Shown here: positions 24,536 through 36,400 of the stretch, in pieces
Layout: the number at the start of each line of letters is the position of its first letter
Position numbering within the stretch: the first letter of the stretch is position 1
Source of the DNA: Acanthosepion pharaonis
Lineage: Eukaryota; Mollusca; Cephalopoda; Sepiida; Sepiidae
Direction of reading: 5' to 3'
DNA length: 64,000 bases
Assembly: GCA_903632075.3 (NCBI GenBank)
Contig: CAHIKZ030003464.1
Span: forward strand, 1,677,501 to 1,741,500
Made by a program: the position numbers and the translations under genes
Notes under the pieces: model-generated
Told to the model about the DNA's origin: nothing
Database searches by the model: none
The model's input: the letters and a program-made list of their open reading frames with translations, nothing else

Positions 24536-27310
24536 CCCACCAAAAACTTATTTGCCACTGCAAAGTTATCTTAAACCTATAGGATGTGCAGGTGGTGTAA
24601 TGGATATCAGCTCCAAATGAGAAATTGGAGAGCCCAGTTTGAATTCAAGTTGTGTTTGTTACAATAACAGCCATGATATGTCTCCCATACACAGAGGTAC
24701 TGCAGCATTAAAAGAATACATCTTGGGTCTGTTCACAGGTTTCACATTGTCAACAATAATAAAACAGCTCTGAACACATCACTAGATAATTTTTATTGTT
24801 TAGCCATGATAACAATCACTTAAATGCATTTGCCATAGTTGAAGTTACGTGAAATTGAAAAAGTCCTTCAGTGTTGAGTAGTGTTTCAATATTAAAACCA
24901 TTTCAATATAGAAGACCCAAAAGTGCTATTCCCATAAAAGTATCACCTGGGACAGACTACCATCCCTCTAGCTATGCTTCTGACTTGAAGTTATCACAAA
25001 TATCAGTCATAAGATGAAGATTAGCCCCCAAATTAATATTTATTTCCCTTTAATTCTGCATAATCTTGGTTTTTCTTTTTATCTCCTTTTTTTTTTTTGT
25101 AGGTGATGGTACATGGGACGCCAAGAAGATAACCAATGCTCATTCAGTAAGTGTAGCCATTATTTCTTTTTTTTTTTTCTTTCATAAACTCTGTAATGAA
25201 ATTGTCAAATGCAGATGACACTGTGTTCATGCCAGACAAAAGGAGAAGAAATGACTAACCATTAACTGTTAAAAGATAGACTATATGTTTGTCTGTAAAA
25301 TAGTCAAAAGTCCGTGCTTTGAACTGAAGACATCAGAATCAAGTAGGTACAGAAGTTTGTGGATAGAGTAATAAAAGGCGATAGTGTACAGAGATCCAAA
25401 AGGATATCAGATAAGCAAAAGGTGCCTTCTAGAAACTAAGCAAAGTATTAGGACATAGGGATATTTTGTTAGATATGAAAAGAATGCTTAACTGCTATAT
25501 CAGATTTCTCCTCCTCTGTGGCGGTGAATGCTGGACAATTTTGTTACAGGAGTGATATGTAGTCCTACAGAGGAGGTTTTTTTTTTTTTTCACTAATGTT
25601 CACCCAATTCAAGGCCCGAGAGCCACTCAAGGTAGAGGGTTACTGAGTTTGTATTAGTGTAAGAAAAAGCAAGAAGGGAAGTTCTTGGGCTTATGCAGTA
25701 AAGATAACGGCTAACTCTATACTTGAAGAGGTCAAGATTTAATTAGTGAATAACATTTCAGAGTTCACGTGGAGATGTTAGAAGTATAGAGTTGAAGTAG
25801 ACTTTAGAAGGAACTGGAAACCAAATCCTAAACAGGAAAACAAGGGATAAAACTCTACTGTTCAAAAGACTGGAGGAGGAGTGTGAATGCTGAGGATACT
25901 ATAGACAGGACATGTAAGCAATAAGGAAGTTCTGAAGAAAATTCCAAGACACATTATAAGGAAGGAATACTTGGAAAATTTAATACTCACACGGTGTATT
26001 GAGAGATGGGTAGTTTGAAAGAGACAGCAGCTTACAAGTTTGTGTGAATGGATGGCAGAACAGGGACAAGAAGGAATGGTAAAGAGTTAAAGGATGTTGT
26101 GGAGAGCCATGATCACCTATATCCAGAAGGGACACCGCACATAAATGATGATAATAATTTTTTTTTTTTTTCTTTTACAGTGCTGCGTTTCTTGCCCATC
26201 ATATCTTAGCAATATGTTTAGGTATTGGATAGATGCAGTGAAATATGACAGGTAAACAAACTGCAGTTTGCAAGCTGCACACAGCTCTTTGACATTTAAC
26301 CCTTTGAGCTTGCGTTTCTGAACAATTTTAACCCTTCTACCTGCGATCCTGAGTCAAAATGCTCAAATAATTGGTATGTAATGTTTGACGGTAGATATAA
26401 AAATAATTTCAAGTGTTTACCCATTGTTCAACAAGTGGCTGGGCATTAAGTCACTTTTCTCTACCACCGGTAAAGCCGTGACTAGGGCTCGAAGGGTTAA
26501 TGTGCAGCTCATGGAAGTATGTTCATCCAGATCCTTTTCTCTTAAATATATAAATAAAATGATAAGGAAAACGATCAGTCATTTTAATTATTTAATATTC
26601 ATGATCAGTAAAAACATTCAAGGATTTACATATTTTTTTAATAATCATATAAGGAGAAAAGCTCATCAGAACAATTGTCATGAAAATATTTCTAGAAAAG
26701 ACAGAGAGAAGCCATGTAATATTGTGAGAGAGTAATTGAAGTCAAAATGCCAAATCGGGATCAGTTACATTACAGACCCTTTTTTGAATTTTGTCAAGAA
26801 TCTTGAGATATATAGCAGGAGTACAAGACCAGATATGGCAGCAATATTAAATGCACAGAAAATGGTAGATTTATAAATGTGAAAGATGAATTATGGCAAG
26901 AAAACTTGTCTGGCATAACACAATAAACCAACTTTCCTAGCAGCAGACCAAGAAATAGATTCAATATAATCACCCCAACAGTAGAAAAGTATTGGAAATC
27001 CTGAGGGACACTATGTATGAAAAGAAAAATACAATATCTCAATATCTCTTTTTATTTTACTTATTTTGTCTTTGAGATATATATATATATATAAAAAAGG
27101 CTTAAACACTAATATTCTATGGTTATAATTTATTACATTGGAATACAATCCAATTTGTAGGTCTGGTGAATTGGATTGTACTTACAATTCCAATGTAATA
27201 AATTATAACCCATGGAATAGTGTTTAAGCCTTTTTATTATATTCTTACTTTGTCCTGGACATTGAGGTCTACCTGGATTCTATCCTCTTGGAAATTTTTA
27301 CATCTATTTT

Positions 27311-27365
<55 letters not shown>

Positions 27366-27376
27366 ATATTAACCAC

Positions 27377-27427
<51 letters not shown>

Positions 27428-30400
27428 CATTAATTTGCTGTACTGCTCCAAAATCTATGACCTCCTCACTCCTGTTGAAGGAACCCCTCACTCCTGTTGG
27501 AGGAACCCCTCCCTGATTAACATATGTCTTTAGTGGGGTGCAGCTGTACTCACCACACTTAGCTAATTGCAGGTTGATGAGACTATTTAACTCTTTAGTT
27601 GGTGTGAATGACTGTTGATTCTGTGGAGATCAGGGTTTGGTGAGGGAGCCAGTTTAGTTGTCAACCCCTTGATATTATAAGTGAAAATCTTGTGTGTACT
27701 ACTGCTGAAAATATGGGTGTTATATTTATCGTACTGTCAAGTCAAAAAAGGCATCAAGCTCCAACAGATTATAAGCACAGCATGATTTCATTTCAACCTA
27801 TTGTTTGATTGTAACAAAAGCAAATATGAGTTATGAGAAGTCAAATTCTTTGATTATATATGACTTCAAAGGTTGCACAGTGTTATATTACTGATACAAG
27901 ATTATCCAAAAATTTAAAATTACAGTAAAAGACTTTAAAGAATTGGTTTAGTGTCTGGACAATGGATTTCTTTCCTTAGTTATTCCTGATGCTAAAAACT
28001 ATTGTTTTTATAATCATTTCACCACAAGATAGGTGATAATACCACTATGATGTAAGGGGATACTGGGAGTGAAAGAGAATGTGAAGAAGACTTTAGTGAG
28101 GAGAAAGGACAATAAACGAACACAGTTCAGGAAGACAAAAGATGGCAATTGGTGTTACATTTAAATTTTTGAAGATTGTAAGTGACAGGGAAGCAAGAAA
28201 TTGGAAAGGACTTCCACAGGTGAGAAAAGAAACTATGAGGACAGAACATACAGTTGAATCTAACTAGTTTAACAGTAAAACAGTGAGACCTAATTGCCAA
28301 TCTAGCAGCACACTTAAATTCATGCATTTGATCAATCAAGGACGAAAGCGCATCAGAACAATTGCCATGAAAATATTTGTAGAAAAGTCAGAGGAAACCA
28401 TGTCACATTTGTGAGAAAGTTATCTTGTGCTTGGCATTTTCTGATAAGATTTTATCTGTGAGTACCAGCAATTAATTTGTTTGCAGTTTAATCTGAAAAC
28501 AATTGTTTTCTTTATTTTTATTCTCACACACTAATGTCCATTTGTAAGATGTTTGGCATTAATGGGTTATTGGCAGAAACCTATAATTAACATCAGATTT
28601 TTATTAGGATTTTTCTAATTAATACCAGATTATTAGGATTTTTTGATGGTCCTTAAAGGGTTAAAGGTGAGTTAAATATATATATCCATGTCTCAGATGG
28701 AAAACGAGTTGATTTTTGCCATTAATGTTAACACTATACAGGGTGCGTTGGATAAATTGTCATCTAAATTATGCAGAAATGAAAATAACACTGACATTTC
28801 ATTTTAACAGATATTTACCAAAATTACACAAATAGTAAATTTATTCAATAAAATCACCATTGGCTTCAACCACTGCCTCCAGACGACTTCTGAATCTCCT
28901 GCAACTCTTCTGGATGGTCTCCTTGTTTAAGTTGGTGAATGCTGCCATAATCCTTGCCCTCAGTTCATTTTTGGTGTTACAAGGAGTCTTTTTGGTCTCT
29001 CACTCAACTGCATCCGACACATAATAATCAAAGGGGTTGCAGTCTGGGGAGTTATTTGGCCAGATGTAAGGGGTGATGTGGTTGCAGAAATTGTATGACA
29101 GCCATGACTGTGTTCTCCTGCTTGTGTGGCATGGTGCATAGTCCTGTTACCAGATATAGGGTCTTCCAGCAGCCACCCTCTTGACCCAGGGCAGCACTAC
29201 CTTCTCAAGGCACTTGATGTAAGCTTCCATGTCAAGTCTGGGGCCCAGTGGGAAGATGAATGGAGGCATAACATTGCCATCACTAGCGATCACTCCAAAC
29301 ATGTTTGTAATCAACTCTTTCTGAATCCTCTGCACTGTCCACAGATTAACACTCTGAAATGTTCGTATTGGAACTTCCATTGCAAATGTCAAGCTGTACA
29401 ACATGCAGTTTTCAAATTTATGGCGGAGGGAATTGCATCATGGTGCACTTTCCTCAGAGACAGTGCCCTACTGACCCCATTGTACTGCACAGTCAACAAA
29501 ATATGAACAATGCGCATGTGCAAAATTAAAAATATAAAATGGTGACAATTTATCGATCGCACCCCCCGTATGTTCAGATAGATTGAGATTTGTTCAAAAT
29601 GGCGACAATTTATCCATCGCACCCCGTATGTTTAGATAGATTTAGATTTGTTCAAAATGGCGACAATTTATCCATCGCACCCCGCATGTTTAGATTTAGA
29701 GGTGTTCAAAATGGCGACAATTTATCCATCGCACCCCCGTATGTTTATATAGATGTAGATTTGTTCAAAGTGGCGACAATTTATCCATCGCACCCCGTAT
29801 GTTTAGATAGATGTAGATTTGTTCATTTTTTGTTTTGCTGGTTACTCTTTTCTTTTCTTTTCTTCTTCTGATTCCCTATTTCTTTACTTTTATTTTACTC
29901 TTTTTCTTCCTCTTTCTTTCTTTGTCTCTACTGACTGACCATTTTTTATTTTCTTCCTCTATTTCTCTCTTTTTACAGAGTGGCTGTAATGCAGTCAGCT
30001 GGGCCAATGCTATTGCTCCAAGTTCCTTAGTCGAACAGAGTGGACGGCAGTTAGTGATTAAACGATTCGTGTCCGGCGGTTGTGATAATTTGGTAAAAAT
30101 TTGGAAGTAAGTTGACTTGATTTATTTTTTTTTTCCCGCTTTTAATTGATTGCTGATGAGCATTCGGATTGATTTTTTTTATTATTAATCAATAAAGTTG
30201 GTGTTACTAATTTTGGGAATGTCAATTTCTTATTGATCTAGACCTTTGTGAAAACTAGGCATCTGTGCATGCAAATAGAAGGAAAAAAAAAAATATGTAA
30301 AAATACCCTGGTAAATAATGTTTTCATCATATTGGTATTAATAATGAAATCAGCTGAGGCTATAAAAATATTTGAAAATATCAAATGTGATTTTTATTTT

Positions 30401-33329
30401 TCTTTATTTACAGATTGTAAATTGTAATTAAAAAATTATCAAAGGGAGCAGTATTTTACTCTATTTTCATTTTTTTTAAAAAAAATTTCAAAGTAAAATA
30501 TCTATACAAAGCTTCTGTTTATATACTTGTATTATTTCAAACTATTGCCCACATCTAGGTTGATAAAGATGTTATTATAAGTACAATGTTTCAACCAAGT
30601 ACCCTCTGGTCATCCTCAGGCATCCATTGTTAGGCTGATATGGGATATCTGTTGATTATTGGGCTATTTTGACCTTGTGATACTGGTTATTGTTCATTCC
30701 TGCTGAACTGGTGATTCATTACCTGATCCAAGGATTGAAATCACGACCACTAGATGACATTAACTCATGTATAACCAACTCTGATATTCACTATACCATA
30801 ATCTTGAAGGACATTTGTTATATCAGAATAAAGTATCGTTGCCGACACTTGAGTTTGAACATAGATCACCAGTGAGTAAACACGGGCAATCCCATTATTG
30901 AATTAAGTGGACCAGGTGACCATAGAGGAAATGCATATATGGGAGATAGCATGTGTCTAAAGGATCGCTATTTCTAGTCTATCCTCTATTACTATTCAAA
31001 TCACTATTTCTACTCTATCCTCTATTACTATATGGACCGCTATTCTCTACTCTATCCATTATACTATTTCTATATTCGGATTACGATTTGAGCAAGTATT
31101 ATCGAGCAAGTACTATTAGTGCAAAATTATTCGGAGGTGTCTGACACCAGCATCATTCAATGGTATGATATAAGTTGTATTTGAAATTCCAAAGTCTCTA
31201 CTACAATGAGCATTACGAAAGTGACAATGAGTATTCTTTGGCATCACAAAAGTGGCAACAAATGTTCATTGACATCACAAAAACACTAATGGTGTATTTT
31301 TGGAGCCTTTTATTTTCAATGTCAGATGGTTTTTGACATTTGGTTATGATAGTGGGTTCATACTGCTTTTCATGATTTAGTATTTCATTTTTGAGATGAG
31401 TAATTGTCAGTATACTTACATTATTTTGAATTATTGAACAATAATTCAAAATAAGAACTTGGTTGATATAGATCAAGATAATAATGATTCAAAATAATAC
31501 AAGTATATTGATATTTACACATCTCAGAAATGAAATACTAAACCCTGTGTTTGTTTTTAGAAATGTAAATATAAGTTAATTATACAGGGACTTTACCCTA
31601 ACCATTTTATTTTGTGTTAGTTTAAACCAGCGTTTCTCAACTAGTGCCTGAGTACACTAATGCTGCCTGAAAGGTAGCCAGATTAAAAGAAGACTAATTT
31701 ATGAATTATTTTTATGTGTAAAAAAAAAAAATCTTTATTTTTAAAAAGCTAGAGACACCAAGCACATGGTCAAGTCTTTGACATTTGAAATTTTAAACTG
31801 GATGCTAAATTCCTTAATCTTTAAGAAGGGGGAGATAATCCTTTTCTTTTTGCCTTCCTCAATCAGTCATTATTGGCCTCTATGAAAAAAAAGATTCTTC
31901 ATAAATCTCTTTAAATAAAAACTGTACTACTCATCTTCTTTTGGGATGCTAAACTAAAATTTCATCTTTTCAAATTTTATGACTCATTTTAAATTACTAA
32001 AATTCTAAGTGTGCTGCAGACTTTTAGTTATTCTACAAGAGCGCCACAAAGTAAAAATGATTGAGAAACCCTGGTTTAAACTGACGCCATGTTTTTGCCC
32101 ATTTATTGTGTATGTACATGTTTTTATTTATGGTCTATAATGCTGTTGCCATTTCAACTTTCCTATATAGCTGTGAAACCTTAACTCTATATTGTTGCAA
32201 CATCCAAAAATTAGGCAGCTTTTACCAACTACAGTTTTGTTCAATCTTGATTATCAAATGGAAATACTATATTGAAGTCCTGGAAACAGCCAACAGTCAA
32301 AGCATTGAATCACTGATCATGAAACACTGTCTTTGATGGTCAGAACATGTAGCAAGAATGGAAAAGTCAAAGTTTCTACATGAACTCTTATTCAGCTAGC
32401 TCACTTCCGGGAAAAGATCATGGAGCTGCCCTCTTTGAAGATATAAGGATCAACTGAAAACGGAACTGAAAGCCAGTGGACTTTACCCTAAATCATTTGA
32501 AACTGAAACCAGAGAGTTGTAGCAATGGCCAGTGTTCCATGACCACCAGAACCAAAAACAGCAGAAGAGAAAAGGAAGAAGTCAAACAAGAGAAAAACAT
32601 GCAGTCAATACTATTGACTCTTCCATGTAAGAATTGGTCTATTTAATCATCAATGCCATCATCATAAAGGAAGCAATCAGCAAGGAAGAAATTAAATTCT
32701 TAGATATGAGATAAAGCCGGTGATTTTTTTTTGATATTACAGAATTGTGGAGTTATTCATCAATGTGTTTCTTAAGATAGAAATCAGAAATATCAACTGG
32801 AATTTCAATGAATCACAATGTCCTTTTTTTTTTTCCTCTCTTTATTGCTCAAATCCCTATTTTCATATTTCAGTATTAAAATGATTGGATACAATTATGG
32901 ATAGTTGCAATTGGGCAAATATTAACCTAATAGATACCCATATCGATTTTGTTTTGCTGATTACTCTTTTCTTTTTTTCTACTTCTGATTCCTTATTTGT
33001 TTACTTTTATTGACTCTTTTTTTTTTTCTTCCATTGTCTTTTTCTCACTCTTTCTTTCTTTTTCTCTCCTGACTGACCATTTAAGACCATATCTAAGAGT
33101 CTCTCCTATTTTACATTTCATATTCCATAATTATGGAATTAAGTGAAATATAATTATTCCTAGTCTCTGCTATTCGGTTAAGCTTTAGCCTACAAAATGA
33201 AGTCAATTTCATTTATAACACTAATGGCCAACAGGCAGCTCATGTGGCTCGTTTAAATTTAGTGTGCAGCTTGTGGAAATATGTTGGCTGAGTCCTTTTT
33301 TTTCTTTCTTTCTTTCTTTCTTGTCCTTT

Positions 33330-33365
<36 letters not shown>

Positions 33366-33426
33366 GTCCTTTTCTTTCTTTCTTTCTTTCTTGTCCTTTT
33401 CTTTCTTTCTTTCTTTCTTGTCCTTT

Positions 33427-33458
<32 letters not shown>

Positions 33459-36400
33459 GTCCTTTTCTTTCTTTCTTTCTTGTCCTTTTCTTTCTTTCTT
33501 TCTTGTCCTTTTCTTTCTTTCTTTCTTGTCCTTTTCTTTCTTTCTTTCTTGTCCTTTTCTTTCTTTCTTTCTTGTCCTTTTTCTTTCTTTCTTTCTTGTC
33601 CTTTTCTTTCTTTCTTTCTTGTCCTTTTCTTTCTCGTCCTTTTCTTGTCCTTTTCTTTCTCGTCCTTTTCTTGTCCTTTTCTTTCTCGTCCTTTTCTTGT
33701 CCTTTTCTTTCTTTCTCGTCCTTTTCTTGTCCTTTTCTTTCTTTCTCGTCCTTTTCTTGTCCTTTTCTTTCTTTCTCGTCCTTTTCTTGTCCTTTTCTTT
33801 TTTCTTTCTTTTTCGCCCTTTTCTTTTCTCGTCCTTTTTTCTTTTTTTTCTTTTTCGTTTTTTTTCGTCCTTTTCTTTCTTTTTCTCGTTCTTTTCTTGT
33901 CCTTTTCTTTTCTTTTCGTTTCTTTTTTCCCTTTTTTTCTTTTCTCGTCCTTTTCTTTCTTTCTCGTCCTTTTCTTTCTTTCTCGTCCTTTTCTTTCTTT
34001 CTCGTTCTTTTCTCGTCCTTTTCTCGTCCTTTTCTTTCTTTCTCATTCTTTTCTCGTCCTTTTCTTTCTTTCTCGTTCTTTTCTTTATTAATGTCATATC
34101 ATTACAGGACAAAAGCAGTCATAACTCTTAAAAGCAGTAGGACTGTTAAGAAAAAAAAAGCTGATGACTATACAAAATATTGAAAATAAATATATGACCA
34201 TGAAATTATTGATTGAGGCATATTTTGAACTTGTTAGTCAATAAATCATATTGTTTGAGACAAGGACATAACAGACATTTGACTAAGCCAATTGGGGTAA
34301 TAAAATTTCCAGTTCCTTTATTACTAACATCATGGGAAAATGTATTTCATTTTTATTATTATTATTTTATCTATTCATTTCATTTCATTTTCCACATGAC
34401 TATTTTTTTTGTCAGCATTAAATAACCCATTGAGGATGATATGCCATAAAACAGAAATAAACCAAACTAAAAGACAGAGGTGGAGAGTGAACCAGATGAT
34501 AGACAAACCTATCTACTCTTGTTAGTTACCCTTCTTTTCCCCGCAAGATCATCTATGCTGTCAGCAAAGCAAAGGATGTTTGTGATGTTGTAACCTCTGA
34601 TGTTGACTGTGTTCCTCAATGTACTGTGACCAAAATGTTTTGGTTGCATTAACTAAGCTGAAAAATTCAGACAGAAATGAGTCGAATGTCAGCTGGTATG
34701 ACCAAAATATAAGAATAAAAACCAAACGAGGATATTAGTTTGAAGAGATTAATGTATAAGTAGTAGTACTGGTGAAAATTTTCTGTTTTGCTATTTGAAT
34801 CTTCTGATGAATCCTAATTCTTCTAAATTCTACAACTAAAGATCTTTCATTAAGATGGATTATATATAAGGGTGTTTCATTAAGGCGGATCAAAATCAGC
34901 AGTAAATAAATCAGTGTTATTGGTGAAAATTTATTTATTTCTCTATTGAATCATGTTATTTAAGTCTCATAGCAATTATGCGTGAAAAATAATATCACCC
35001 AAATGGCCACCAAATCTAAAAGAAAAAGAAAAAAATCATTAGATGCTTAAACTTAATTCACATTAAAATCGATCCAAGTTATTGGAACCCCCTTTATAAA
35101 ATACCTGTAGAAATTCCCCTCTTGCATGGTTAAATATTTGAGCTGAACAATGTTAACCCAATATTGCAATAGCAATCATAAATATGAGTGCAGACCATTA
35201 TTTAAAGATGCAAGTATTTCCATTTCAATGAAGCAGAGATTAAACACTTGAGAGTATTATTACCTCTTTCTTTTTCTCACTGAAACCAAAGTGTCTCTGA
35301 TATGTCTTTTTCACCTTTACTCATGATCAAAATGGAATAGTCCATTATTTATTAGGTATTGGTGGTGGGGGGGTAACTTAATGTACTAACTAAATCAGGA
35401 ATAAAGGAACAAGCAGAATTAACAAGACTAGCCAATTTTATTTTATTTATGATAACTGGAATTTTGGTGATTACCTTACTCAGTTTCTGTTTGCAATTTT
35501 CATGGTCGACTTCTCTTTTCTGTTTTTTTTAGCTGGAATCAAAGTGTAGTATCTGTTCTTATCAGCTTAATCTGATTCTCTCTTCCCACTTCTATCTTCC
35601 ATTCTTTCTTTCTTTCATTTTCTCACTGAAACCAAGTAGTGTCTTTTCCCCTCTTTCCATGCAATCAAAACGGAATAGTCTATTTGTTGGTACCAATCTG
35701 TAGTGAGAATGACTACAAAATTCTTTCCCCTCTGCAATTTATAGACAGAAGCACACAAATGCATGCTGGGATTCTTTCCTAGCCATTAAAATAGGCTAGT
35801 TCTTTATTTCAATCCCAGTCTTGTCTTGAAGTCAGAATGCTATGTTCATTTATCCGAACTTGCTCTTGTGTGTCAACCCCAATTCTTAGTTTGTGTGCTT
35901 TTTGCCTTATTACTGTTGCTTTGCCTTATTACTGTTAATTTGCCTTGCATATATTGTTTGCTTGCTTTATTTTACTTTTTGCCATGTTCTTTTTTTTATT
36001 GTTTATTACAAACTTTTTCAAATCTGTTTGTTGGGCAGTTCTGCCATTTATTTACATTTAACTATGGCCACTCATTCTACACCATTATTTATGAGCAATT
36101 GGCAGGGCGTAGTGGTCATGAAAAATAACAAAGGTAGGAACAAGCACAATGATAATAGGATAATTGCCTTGGAATGATTTTACAATTATGAAAAAAGAAA
36201 AATTTAGTTTAAGTCGTTCTGCAGATGTAGAAGTAACAATGATTGGCCAATGTTGTAAACAAATTGTTTCAATTGCTGTATTAATTTATTTTCAGAGAAT
36301 CTGAAGATGGTCAATGGGTGGCTGAACATAAGCTGGAAGGTCATAATGATTGGGTCAGAGATGTTGCATGGGCCCCCTCCATTGGACTGCCAAAAAGCAT

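Noticed and set aside
24388..24582. 64-codon ORF over SEC13 exon 5
   Set aside because: It is exon 5 read through its donor into the adjacent poly(A) run; only 24398-24487 is coding.
33240..34183. Overlapping ORFs of 255-300 codons on both strands
   Set aside because: They are translations of the CTTT-rich tract; runs of Phe/Leu/Ser or Lys/Arg/Glu arise in every frame and carry no domain.
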